A stretch of 22,824 bases of DNA from Balneolales bacterium (GCA_007133995.1 SLLP01000268.1:1-22824); one strand, 5' to 3'; shown: positions 14,599 to 22,445, numbered from the stretch's first letter. The notes: generated by a model not told the origin, from the letters alone. Numbers and translations: made by a program.

Positions 14599-16341
14599 TC
14601 AATTTTGCACACAGCGCACTGAAAATCCGTACCTTTTGTCGTAATTCATCCGGTTGATGCTCTCCCGGTTATTGAAAAGCATCCTGCGCCAGGCGGTATT
14701 GATATCCGCTTCAGTGGCCGTCCACAAGTACCCGAAAAAGCTCAGGTAGGAGTAGGTGCCGCTTGTAAATCGATATCCGCCTGCCATGGCCGAGAAGCCG
14801 CTTTCGTTGTTGGCACCGACATTGGGTCCACGCCAGTAATGGGTTCCGGCGTCTTTAAGTTTCCCACCGACATTGGCGTCTGCACCGCGCCAGCCCGTTG
14901 CACTGGCCTGGGTAGCAGCCATGCCCAAATACCTCTCCAGCTGTTGCCAGTCATTATCGGTGGCTACCCGCCATCCGTCCGGGCACAATCCGCGACTGTC
15001 GTTTACGGCATACCAGTTGTACAGTTTGCCATAAATTTCATTTTCTGGCCGGTTATTGTAATAAGCCCAGGCACCCGTCTGTTGCTGGGCAAGATTTTGC
15101 CATTCATCGCTTTCGATTATATTTGCAATCTCATCACCGTTCCGGTATCGTGATATTCTCAGGTTTTCGGCCATCCAGACCTGGTTGCCAATCTCGACCG
15201 TACGGTACACATTACCGTCAATATCGGTCACGGTAGCGGCATCGGTTTCCGGCGGTGTGGTGAAAGAAACCACATTGCCATAAGCAACACCTCTGTCGGT
15301 TGCGGCAAATGCTCTGACGTAGTATCTGGTTTCAGGGACAAGGGGAGCAATGGTGCTTTGGAACTCACCCGGACCGGATCCGGACAGTTCGATGCCGTCG
15401 TTGGCTTCCAGTTTAGGCTCAGACGTGGATCCCCAAACAAAACCGCGATGAGTAACAGGGTCATCCCCCTGATCAGTAATGTTCCCTTCAGCTAAGGCAT
15501 TGGTTACCGTTACCCCGGTGACAGGTTTAGTTGTCAGACTGGGAAGGCCCGGTGAAGGATCAACATCGGGTTCAATTTCAGCGTGATCGGGGAAGTCGTC
15601 ATCAACATTACGGAAACATCGAACAGAGAATCCGTAACGCTTTTCGGAATAGAGCTTGGTGATATTGCCACTATCGTGTGACAGCAGACGCATCCAGGCC
15701 ATACCACTGCCTGCTTCGGTACTACTCCACCACAGACCCATGCTGCCGATGCCTTCAAAGCCGCCTGTCTCGGACCTGTTTCCTCCCGGCAGACCGGAAA
15801 AGCCGCTTTCATTGGATGCACCCCGGTTCGGCTCTCGCCATAGCTGCATATCCGTGCTTTTCAGTTTTCCGCCGATCTGATCTTCCGATCCGCGTGTTCC
15901 CATTCTCTGGAGCTCGGAATCGGGCATCTCCAATTGTTGCTCAAGGGTTTTCCAGTCATTGTCGGAGGGTACCCGCCACCCGGCCGGACAAAGTCCACGA
16001 CTGTCGTTGACGGCATGCCAGTTATACAGTTTTCCGTAATGGGTCACGAAGTAGTCATCATTGTTGTAGTAGGTCCAGGAGCCCGTTGAGAGCTCAGCCC
16101 ATTCACTTCTCTCTGTTACCTGGGGGATACTGTCGCCGTTGGCATAATGCGAGGTGCGCAGATTTTGCGTCATCCACTCCTGATTGCCAATGATGACCGT
16201 ATTGTAACGGTTTCCATCCCTGTCGTCGGCACCTTGCCCAGCTGTAAAAATTTCATCTGGTTCTGTCTGGTCCTGAGCCTGAGTGTGAACAAAAAAAGGG
16301 ATGGTGGAAAACAGTAAAAAAATCAGAAAGACCTGCTTCAT
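14599..16341 (-). CDS. Secreted protein with two FISUMP domains
   Basis: A 580-residue exported protein with a signal peptide (MKQVFLIFLLFSTIPFF, cleavage near 22). Two copies of the FISUMP (Fibrobacter succinogenes major paralogous) domain, at about 38-245 and 371-580, share DGNxYxTVxIGNQxWMxxNL, YGKLYNWxAVNDSRGLCPxGWRV, NESGFS and KRYGFSVRC. Between them (about 265-363) lies a fibronectin-III-like module ending VPETRYYVRAFA ... VSFTT, common in secreted Bacteroidota proteins. The domain fold resembles surface adhesion or sugar-binding proteins, but its function is unproven. DNA identity between the two domains is high in places, for example 14946-15036 against 15949-16039, suggesting internal duplication. 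It is a separate transcription unit from the operon downstream. No C-terminal sorting domain is present. Confidence 0.87.
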   Translation of the reverse strand: MKQVFLIFLLFSTIPFFVHTQAQDQTEPDEIFTAGQGADDRDGNRYNTVIIGNQEWMTQNLRTSHYANGDSIPQVTERSEWAELSTGSWTYYNNDDYFVTHYGKLYNWHAVNDSRGLCPAGWRVPSDNDWKTLEQQLEMPDSELQRMGTRGSEDQIGGKLKSTDMQLWREPNRGASNESGFSGLPGGNRSETGGFEGIGSMGLWWSSTEAGSGMAWMRLLSHDSGNITKLYSEKRYGFSVRCFRNVDDDFPDHAEIEPDVDPSPGLPSLTTKPVTGVTVTNALAEGNITDQGDDPVTHRGFVWGSTSEPKLEANDGIELSGSGPGEFQSTIAPLVPETRYYVRAFAATDRGVAYGNVVSFTTPPETDAATVTDIDGNVYRTVEIGNQVWMAENLRISRYRNGDEIANIIESDEWQNLAQQQTGAWAYYNNRPENEIYGKLYNWYAVNDSRGLCPDGWRVATDNDWQQLERYLGMAATQASATGWRGADANVGGKLKDAGTHYWRGPNVGANNESGFSAMAGGYRFTSGTYSYLSFFGYLWTATEADINTAWRRMLFNNRESINRMNYDKRYGFSVRCVQN

Positions 16342-16680
16342 GATCGACTGGATAACGTTCTGGATAGCTTATCTAAGAGAATAGGATTTTTCCAGGTAAT
16401 ATTCTTCGAAAATATGCTTCAGAACAAAGAAAGAACAAGGGGTTTGAAACTTTTTTACAGGGGTCTTTTATTATCTTTCGATTACATGGCTAACAGGAAG
16501 TAATGGATCCAACTCTTGCCAATGAGAGGAACAGCAGCTTATCATACCATGAAGCTGATTGCAGAAGCAGAATGCAGATAAACAGGACCGATTACCCTGA
16601 TGTCAGGAGGCCCGGCAACAGTAGCAATTCAAGAAAAGATTGAAAGTTGCTGTGGAATGGGAAGTTACTGTACAGTGGAA
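16342..16680. other. Intergenic stretch between FISUMP and outer-membrane protein genes
   Basis: About 340 bp. It should hold the FISUMP promoter and the end of the outer-membrane protein transcript. The AT-rich part near 16370-16480 is the likely promoter region, but no consensus is convincing. A 10-bp perfect palindrome ACTGTACAGT lies at 16667-16676, just past the stop of the minus-strand gene; it lacks a loop and a T run, so it is not called a terminator. Confidence 0.55.
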
Positions 16681-17190
16681 TCAGAATCGGTAATGGATTC
16701 CTGTGCCAAAGCTGATGAAGTTGAAATTGTAGTGCTCAAAGTTAAAGAAACTGATGCCAAGCTCGATATTCCAGTAGATGGGAGGTAAATTGGGATCCAA
16801 TGCACGCCAGTCGTATTGAATGCCTGCTCCGGCACCGATGCCCAGACTGTTCTCAGCCGTTATGAAACGGGTGTTGTATCTCCAGAGGCCCAGCATGCCG
16901 TATCCGTACATATCCCAGAACTCTTCCTGGCGGAAGTGATACAATCCCCGACCGGTAACGGTTGTGAAACTCCCGAAAAATCCAAGGACAGCCTGCGCAG
17001 TGATGGTTTCGTTGATATCCATCATGCCGCTCAGCCCCCAGGCCGGCCAGGTGCTCTGAAAACCGACACCAAAACGGGTCGGCTCCAGCTGTGACATCGA
17101 AGTGGTGTCCTGAGTCTCTGCGTGTACATGTACGGGAAGCGTAATAAACAGACAAAGCAGTGGAATTAGAAGGTAGGATGAGTTTTTCAT
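16681..17190 (-). CDS. Small outer-membrane beta-barrel protein
   Basis: A 169-residue protein with a signal peptide (KNSSYLLIPLLCLFITLPVHVHA, cleavage about residue 24) followed by alternating amphipathic strands rich in Gly and aromatic residues (RFGVGFQSTWPAWGLSG, YGYGMLGLWRYNTRF, GIGAGAGIQYDW). It ends in HYRF, with the terminal Phe typical of barrel proteins. This suggests a porin-like or OmpW/OmpX-like eight-stranded barrel. The ligand is unknown. The start is supported by AGGAG 8 nt upstream, and a strong promoter lies about 65 bp upstream. It stands alone as a transcription unit. Confidence 0.7.
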   Translation of the reverse strand: MKNSSYLLIPLLCLFITLPVHVHAETQDTTSMSQLEPTRFGVGFQSTWPAWGLSGMMDINETITAQAVLGFFGSFTTVTGRGLYHFRQEEFWDMYGYGMLGLWRYNTRFITAENSLGIGAGAGIQYDWRALDPNLPPIYWNIELGISFFNFEHYNFNFISFGTGIHYRF

Positions 17191-17254
17191 AATGAGCTCC
17201 TGCAGTTGCCATGGTTAAGGTGTTTGACACAGATAGTAACAACACATAGCCAGA

Positions 17255-17283
17255 AATATAAGCGCATATATTTATTTTGTCAA
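17255..17283 (-). promoter_or_regulatory. Sigma-70-like promoter of the outer-membrane protein gene
   Basis: On the minus strand TTGACA (17283-17278) is followed after exactly 17 bp by TATATT (17260-17255). The expected start of transcription is near 17248, leaving a 5' leader of about 58 nt before ATG 17190. The promoter lies 15 bp past the stop of the truncated HAD gene. The match is to the general sigma-70 consensus, not to the Bacteroidota TTTG/TAnnTTTG type. Confidence 0.6.
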
Positions 17284-17298
17284 TCACTTAGGTGTAAT

Positions 17299-17805
17299 TC
17301 AGTTGCGCATGATCGGAAGATCAGGTGGATGAGCTTGTTTCTGCGGAGCTAAAAGGCGCGAAATGTCGGATACTTCCTGAAAGACATAATCAGGTTTATG
17401 CCTTAAAAAAACTGCGAGGTTGTTGAATCCCCAGGTTGCCGCTCCGAATGATACATCCAGCTTTCTGGCAGCTTCCAGGTCACGAATTTCATCCCCTGTC
17501 ATCAGCGTATCATGCGATTTGAAGCCACTCTTGCCCAGCAGTTTTTTCAGCCGGGCGGTTTTACCGAGGAATGAAGCCTGACAGTCATAGTGGTCAAAAT
17601 AAGCTGATATATGACTCCCGAACACCCGCTTTACATTTTTCGTCGCATTGGAGCTTAGTACAGCACATCTGAGTGGACTCGCAGCAAGCTGATAGAGCAT
17701 ATTCTCTACACCGTAAAATAGACCTACCTTCTTGATCTCCCTTGTCATCCGCCTTCTCAAATAAAAAGCAAGAATAGGGATCTTCCCGTAATCGATCGTT
17801 TTCAT
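17299..17805 (-). pseudogene. HAD-superfamily phosphatase lacking its N-terminus
   Basis: The 168-residue frame matches the C-terminal two thirds of phosphoglycolate-phosphatase-like HAD hydrolases. Motif II is CAVLSSN (Ser51-52), the motif III lysine lies in FLGKTARLKKLL (Lys82), motif IV is TGDEIRDLEAA (Asp105, Asp109) and ATWGFN follows. The essential N-terminal DxDGT motif, with the nucleophile aspartate, is missing. A TAA stands directly before the ATG, and none of the three frames between 17806 and 17990 encodes DFDGT. As it stands the product could not be a normal phosphatase. It may be a gene that lost its 5' third, or a fragment with another role. Confidence 0.75.
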
Positions 17806-17987
17806 TTATGGTGTATTACGGGCATGATGTCTTTTTGCTATGCCGATAATCCGCCGGCTCTGGAGGCCCTGGTAAAATGGTACCGGCGATTGATAGCACA
17901 TTCCAGGCTGTGACAAATTCAGGTTTGATATCTTTCATCAAACTCCATTCAACAAGACTACAAAGTTCCATAGATCCTCAGATCCTG

Positions 17988-20093
17988 TCATCTGATTTCG
18001 ATTTCAATGCCTCCACGAAGCCATCGACCGGGCTGAGGCACATTACCGATATCTGCATGGCGGACATCCAGCAGATTGGATGCTTCTCCGAAAAATCGGG
18101 TCGGACCGATATCATAATACAGTTTCAGATTAAACCGCCAGAAAGGCTCATAGTCGCGTATTTCGGTGAATTCCCCATCCTCATACAGTAAAAAACTGCC
18201 GGCACGATCTTGCCAAATGGCTGTCGTGTGCACTCCGGTCCGGTTGGTGATCGGCATTGCAAGAACGATATCAACTTTGTGTCTCAGATAATCCAGTGCA
18301 TAGTTTGAGATGAAGTCACCGCTCGATTTCCCGGCATGGATCCGTGCGTATTGCACGGAAATGAGGCGGTCGGCCGAGTGTGTTGTGGAACGTGCGGAAG
18401 AACGGGAGGATAAGGTTTGGTCTGTCGAACCGGAAGAGGAGAGCCGGTCAGTTGGTCTGGCCGCAGAGTGCGAGGAGGAGGACCGGGTGGACGTACGGGA
18501 GGAGTAAAGGCTGCCGAGCACAACGGTTGCACCTGCTTCAAAACCGGTGAGAGTGACCTCGGTCAGGTTGTCGCTGCGCCAGACATCATCCTGCGGTCGC
18601 CGCACCCAGTCGATCATATTGGTGCCCCATCGGCGAAAAACAGCGGTTTCGAACTGAACGAAGCGCCAGGTGCCCTTGACCCCGCTCTCGAGCGATACAG
18701 CCTCTTCAGGTACGAGCAGCGGATTGCCCAGGTTGTCCGGACCGCTGTAAAACAGATCGGTGAATGTGGGAAGGCGAAGTGTCCGGTTTGCGGAGGCGTA
18801 CCAGCGCCACTGATTGTGAAACTGCCAACCCGCATCGATGCCAGGGAAAAGGGTAAAGGGATCGTCAAGGTCGGAGTTGGTGTAGATCAATGTTCCGGCA
18901 GCCAGGGAAAATGGGCCGTGCGTGAAGCTGTGTTCCAGCATCAGGCTGATGCCGTTCCGGCTGTATGAGTGAGTAAAGAAGGCGTCATCCTCATGAGAGA
19001 TCCGGACAGGCTGAGTCAGCTCTTCACCCAGAACATTGCTGAAAATATGCTCGTAACGGTAGTCGAGTCCGGCCGAACTGGTGCCAAGCGCCCCCACATG
19101 CACCCAGTTCAGCGAAGCGCCGACAATATCCGTGCGGTGGTAATTGTGGCCGGTGTACCACTCCGGGGCTTCATGCCGGAACAGTTCGAACCGGTCATGA
19201 TGGCGACGCCAGTAAACGGATGGTGTAAGCCGGATGGATCCGCCGGGCAGCCATCGGAGCGAGGCGAAACCGGTGCGGGTATGCTCGAATTGATCAGGGA
19301 ATCGCGGCGTGTAAAAACTGTTGGCGCCAAATGCTTTTTCATTGTATCCGCCCTGCAGGTCAAGGGTACCGTTCAACATCGCCAATCTGGATCGGTAAAA
19401 TAGATTGCCGGTGCGGAAGTCCGTGTTGTCAATGAAGCCGTCGCTGGTCATGCCACTCAATGAGAGATGGTGGTTCACCGGGCCGCTGCTGAAACCGGTG
19501 GACAAGCCTGCCGACCCGAACCGATGCTGTCCGCCTGACAGGGAGGCATTCAAATTCGCATCCCCAGGTTCTTTGGTGATGATGTTAATCGCGCCATTGA
19601 AGGCATTCGGACCGAATATGCGGGCTCCCGATCCGTGCAGGATTTCGATGCGTTCAATGCTCTGCAGGTCGACGGGTACATTGAGATTGTGATGACCGGT
19701 CTGGGGATCGGTGATGTTCACACCATTCAGTAGCACCAGTGTCTGGTCAAAAGTGCCTCCCCGGATACTCACATCGGCCTGCATCCCGAATGTGCCACGG
19801 CTACGGATATCAACACTGCGCACGGCTGCCAGAAGTCCGGCGAGATCGTGGGCAGATGAGCCGCGAATCTGTTCATGGTCAATGACCTGTATCGATCGCA
19901 TGGCTTCGGATCGCAGGACCGGGGTTCGCTGTGCGCTGACAACCACTTCATCAAGTTCGCGGTGTATCAGCGAATCGGGATGAGAAGCTTCGTCATTGTA
20001 TGCGATAGGAACTGCACCGACTTGTGAAAGCAGGATGAAGCAGAATAAAGGAAGATGTATGAGGAGTGACTTTGTAAAAAAAAGCGGATACAC
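17988..20093 (-). CDS. TonB-dependent outer-membrane receptor
   Basis: A 701-residue receptor: signal sequence (about 1-28), then DEVVVSAQRTPVLRSEAM as the start of the plug. The plug (about 55-175) has SVDIRSRGTFGMQADVSIRGG, LLNGVNITDPQTGHHNLNVP and IERIEILHGSGARIFGPNAFNGAINIIT. A barrel follows to the C-terminus, with the FxGEASNLLDV segment before the final strand. This lean layout without a carboxypeptidase-like domain resembles BtuB/siderophore-type receptors rather than SusC. Cobalamin is a plausible cargo given the two B12-dependent enzymes nearby, but that is inference and I found no cobalamin riboswitch upstream. A Ser/Thr/Arg-rich low-complexity stretch at 528-576 breaks the barrel, probably as a surface loop. 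No TonB, ExbB or ABC transporter genes are adjacent. Confidence 0.9.
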   Translation of the reverse strand: MYPLFFTKSLLIHLPLFCFILLSQVGAVPIAYNDEASHPDSLIHRELDEVVVSAQRTPVLRSEAMRSIQVIDHEQIRGSSAHDLAGLLAAVRSVDIRSRGTFGMQADVSIRGGTFDQTLVLLNGVNITDPQTGHHNLNVPVDLQSIERIEILHGSGARIFGPNAFNGAINIITKEPGDANLNASLSGGQHRFGSAGLSTGFSSGPVNHHLSLSGMTSDGFIDNTDFRTGNLFYRSRLAMLNGTLDLQGGYNEKAFGANSFYTPRFPDQFEHTRTGFASLRWLPGGSIRLTPSVYWRRHHDRFELFRHEAPEWYTGHNYHRTDIVGASLNWVHVGALGTSSAGLDYRYEHIFSNVLGEELTQPVRISHEDDAFFTHSYSRNGISLMLEHSFTHGPFSLAAGTLIYTNSDLDDPFTLFPGIDAGWQFHNQWRWYASANRTLRLPTFTDLFYSGPDNLGNPLLVPEEAVSLESGVKGTWRFVQFETAVFRRWGTNMIDWVRRPQDDVWRSDNLTEVTLTGFEAGATVVLGSLYSSRTSTRSSSSHSAARPTDRLSSSGSTDQTLSSRSSARSTTHSADRLISVQYARIHAGKSSGDFISNYALDYLRHKVDIVLAMPITNRTGVHTTAIWQDRAGSFLLYEDGEFTEIRDYEPFWRFNLKLYYDIGPTRFFGEASNLLDVRHADIGNVPQPGRWLRGGIEIEIR
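18366..18512 (-). repeat. Low-complexity Ser/Arg/Thr-rich segment in the TonB receptor
   Basis: Residues 528-576 of the receptor are almost only Ser, Arg, Thr, Ala, Asp and His, with recurring SSRTSTRSS, SSRSSARSTTHS and (P/A)(T)DRL patterns. The segment sits between two predicted barrel strands (GFEAGATVVLG and ISVQYARIHAG), where an external loop or periplasmic turn belongs. The reading frame is kept through it. Confidence 0.65.
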
Positions 20094-20416
20094 GGGATCA
20101 GAATAAAAATTTAAAATACCAAGGCAAAATTTTGATTTTTATTGGTTTGCAACTTAATAAAATGCTTTGTAAATCACATGCAAAATATGGTTGCAAAGGA
20201 TTTCATGTTCCAGGTTCCAACTCGGTTTGAATGAAACAATCGGGATTTGTCCATTGCGAGTCAGGGAGGTAATTATGATATTGGAGATTCATACTGACGC
20301 TCCATCCAACCGGTTGCATTATTGCGTTTCACGCTGACAGTTCATTGCAACTTTTCTTGAAATTCACTGTTTTGATACCATCCCGGATAAAAAAATATCA
20401 AATATTTCGCTGAATC
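20094..20416. other. Divergent intergenic region (TonB receptor / YjbR)
   Basis: About 320 bp between two divergent genes, AT-rich near the receptor start, so it must carry both promoters. I checked it by eye for a cobalamin riboswitch (B12 box, conserved core) because of the receptor and found none. Repeated TTGCAA words occur at about 20149, 20191 and 20345, and GGTTGCAAAGG at 20189-20199 matches the tandem-repeat unit near 1573. No promoter match is good enough to call. Confidence 0.55.
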
Positions 20417-20785
20417 ATGAATATTGAAGAATACCGAGATTTCTGTCTCTCCCTTCCCGGTACTCAGGAGCGGTTTCCATTCGATGAAGATGCACTTGTG
20501 TTTTTTGTCCGGGACAAGATGTACAGCCTGACCAACGTGGATACGTTCAATTTCATCAATCTGAAATGCGATCCTGAAAGAGCCATTGCGCTCCGGGAAC
20601 AGTACGATTTTGTGGTGCCGGGCTATCACATGAACAAGAAGCACTGGAACAGCATCATGCTGGACCGGCCCGTTCCGGGTGAGCTTCTCAGGGAGTGGAC
20701 GCGGCACTCCTACGATATGGTGGTTGCGAATCTGTCAAAAAAAGACCAGGAAGAGCTGAAACGCGAAGCAGCTCAGCGACACTGA
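20417..20785 (+). CDS. MmcQ/YjbR family protein
   Basis: A 122-residue cytoplasmic protein with the family pattern: MNIEEYRDFCLSLPGTQERFPFDED near the start, then VFFVRDKMYSLTNV, INLKCDPERAIALREQYDFVVPGYHMNKKHW and LDRPVPGELLREWTRHSYDMVV. Length is normal for the family. The fold is a double-stranded-DNA-binding-like CyaY/YjbR fold; members are annotated as putative DNA-binding proteins, but the function is not established. Its last 13 bp overlap the end of the convergent metalloprotease gene. Confidence 0.88.
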   Translation: MNIEEYRDFCLSLPGTQERFPFDEDALVFFVRDKMYSLTNVDTFNFINLKCDPERAIALREQYDFVVPGYHMNKKHWNSIMLDRPVPGELLREWTRHSYDMVVANLSKKDQEELKREAAQRH

Positions 20786-21726
20786 TGACGCAACGCCTCC
20801 TTGTCGTCTCCGGTCAGCTGGATTTTTCCCGAATACAGTTGCCGGTCAATCGTTCTGTACATCACGGATCCGGGATTGGAGACGTGACCGAGTCCGAGCG
20901 CGTGACCCAGTTCATGAGCCAGAAGCAGCAGACGGTGCTGTTCATTCACGTGATGATAGATGGTAATGACACCCTGTCCGACCCGGCCCTCATATTTGCC
21001 GCTTGAAAAACTGAATTCACCGGCAAAATTTTGGTTGTATTCATCAATCCGTCGGTTCATCTCATCAATTTCCCTGTTTAACCTGTCAGAGACGGGATTA
21101 AAAGCCTGGATCAGTGCATTCAGGTTATTTCGCATATCCGCTTCCTGCCGCTGCAGTTCGCCAATGGACCGGGACTGATCTTCGAAATACTCGAGATCAC
21201 CGTGAGTCAGTCCACCGTCCTGGTTCCTGTTTTCAACCCACTCGTTGAGTCCGCCAGTCACGAGGTTGATCCGGTCAACCAGCAGCCGGTGTCGGTCGGA
21301 GAGAGCCTCAATCCTTTCATAATACCGGTTGTATTCATCCTGCAAGCGATCGATACTGCTGCCAAGGGATTCGATCTCGTTCATCAGGCGCTTTTCGCTT
21401 TGGGTCATTTGCTGCCTGTCATCGTAGACAAAATTCACAACGATGTCGCCGTGCGGGGAGTGCCGGATCCGGAGGGTTTCCACCGCCCCCGCCCAAAGAT
21501 CAATGGCGGCATCCATGGACTTTCTGACGTCCTGTTCGGAGATGCTGAAGCGCGAATCAATTGCGCCGATGGAATAGGTCAGCTCCATTTGGCAGACGTT
21601 CCATCGATCAGCCTCACCATGACAGGCATTACCCGTAGAGCGGTCACCACAGGATTTCAACAAAAAAAAGGTCCAGATGATAACCGATGCAACGATGACA
21701 AATATAGAGAGCTGAATGGTCTTCAT
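20773..21726 (-). CDS. Membrane-anchored matrixin metalloprotease with coiled-coil insertion
   Basis: A 317-residue protein. One N-terminal hydrophobic segment (about 5-24) acts as anchor or signal; Cys26 follows but the -2 position (Lys) does not fit a lipobox. The zinc motif HELGHALGLGH is at 271-281 and the Met-turn SVMY at 287-290, placing it in the metzincin/matrixin clan. Residues about 49-107 look like the N-terminal helix and strand of the catalytic domain (DIVVNFVYDDRQ). Residues about 105-233 are a long charged heptad-like coiled coil that splits the domain before the strand GQGVITIYHHV. The catalytic side should face the periplasm or outside. Substrate unknown. The gene overlaps yjbR by 13 bp tail to tail and has no Shine-Dalgarno sequence. 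Confidence 0.85.
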   Translation of the reverse strand: MKTIQLSIFVIVASVIIWTFFLLKSCGDRSTGNACHGEADRWNVCQMELTYSIGAIDSRFSISEQDVRKSMDAAIDLWAGAVETLRIRHSPHGDIVVNFVYDDRQQMTQSEKRLMNEIESLGSSIDRLQDEYNRYYERIEALSDRHRLLVDRINLVTGGLNEWVENRNQDGGLTHGDLEYFEDQSRSIGELQRQEADMRNNLNALIQAFNPVSDRLNREIDEMNRRIDEYNQNFAGEFSFSSGKYEGRVGQGVITIYHHVNEQHRLLLLAHELGHALGLGHVSNPGSVMYRTIDRQLYSGKIQLTGDDKEALRHQCR

Positions 21727-21864
21727 GCTTCTGTTTTTAAATAAAGTAACACTTTTTGTTGATTGTTCAACCGGATGCTAACCTGCAGCTACAGGGGGAT
21801 GGGGTTGATCGTATTGACCCGGAAGGATTTGTGAAGAGGTGTTTGTTTTGTATAATGCAAATGC

Positions 21865-21887
21865 AATAATATGTCGCACATATTATT
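21865..21887. promoter_or_regulatory. Perfect 10-bp inverted repeat, possible operator
   Basis: AATAATATGT (21865-21874) and ACATATTATT (21878-21887) are exact inverted repeats separated by CGC. The element lies about 140 bp upstream of the metalloprotease start and about 110 bp before the DUF885 remnant. It is AT-rich with no T run following directly, so a dimeric repressor site is more likely than a terminator. No regulator gene is nearby. Confidence 0.4.
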
Positions 21888-21904
21888 TTGCACACTTGGC
21901 GGTA

Positions 21905-21963
21905 AGGACCGCCGGCAACCACGCGGTCCTGTTTAAACGAGGACATCTTTAATCGAGGACATC
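21905..21963. repeat. GC-rich hairpin followed by a 10-bp direct repeat
   Basis: AGGACCGC (21905-21912) and GCGGTCCT (21923-21930) form an 8-bp stem with a 10-nt loop. Next come GTTTAAAC, a perfect palindrome, and two copies of CGAGGACATC at 21938-21947 and 21954-21963, 16 bp apart. No gene explains this cluster. It lies at the left border of the DUF885 remnant, where a rearrangement may have happened. Confidence 0.45.
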
Positions 21964-21998
21964 CGGGTAGTAACAGATCATCCATCCCGATAGATCAC

Positions 21999-22445
21999 AT
22001 GTCCGATGAGCAAGCCGGGAGTTTTCTTCGGGAATACAATAACTACACCCTGCAGATCCTCAATATCCACGAGTCTGTGCCCGGACATTACACTCAGCTG
22101 GTGTATGCCAACCGGTCACCGTCTATCATCAAGAGCATTCAGCGCAATACAGCGATGATTGAAGGGTGGGCCGTTTACACCGAGCAGATGATGCTGGAGG
22201 AGGGGTATGGCGATTTCAGGCCGGAACTGTGGCTGATGTACGCCAAATGGCATCTGCGGGTGGTGACCAATACCATTCTTGACTACCGCATCCACGATGA
22301 GGCATACCGGTATTCCTGAGAGGAGGCGTTGGACCTGCTGATGAACCGTGCCTTCCAGGAGCGGGCCGAAGCCGAAGGCAAGTGGCGTAGGGCTACATTC
22401 CGCACTGCCGTCTGGGATGTTTTCAGAGAAGCACATAATTTGTAA
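21999..22445 (+). pseudogene. DUF885 protein remnant with in-frame stop
   Basis: The frame gives FLREYNNYTLQILNIHESVPGHYTQLVYANRSP, then MIEGWAVYTEQMMLEEGYG and LRVVTNTILDYRIHDE. These are the C-terminal signature of DUF885 proteins, which carry a conserved HE(S/A)xPGH and EGWAVYTE and are usually about 550-600 residues. Only about 150 residues are left. A TGA at 22317-22319 interrupts the frame, and the same frame goes on with EEALDLLMNRAFQERAEAEGKWRRA, also typical for the family, to TAA 22443-22445. The last 15 residues look unrelated. The gene therefore lost its 5' three quarters, gained a stop and has an altered tail. The stop codon at that place suggests a TGG-to-TGA change, but this is a guess. 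Confidence 0.85.

Noticed and set aside
16600..16788. 62-residue plus-strand frame at the 3' end of the outer-membrane protein gene
   Set aside because: Largely antisense to the end of a better-supported gene with a signal peptide, Shine-Dalgarno sequence and promoter.
20094..20416. Possible cobalamin riboswitch before the TonB receptor
   Set aside because: AGTCAGGGAGG at about 20259 vaguely recalls the B12 box but is on the wrong strand for the receptor, and the rest of the conserved core is absent.
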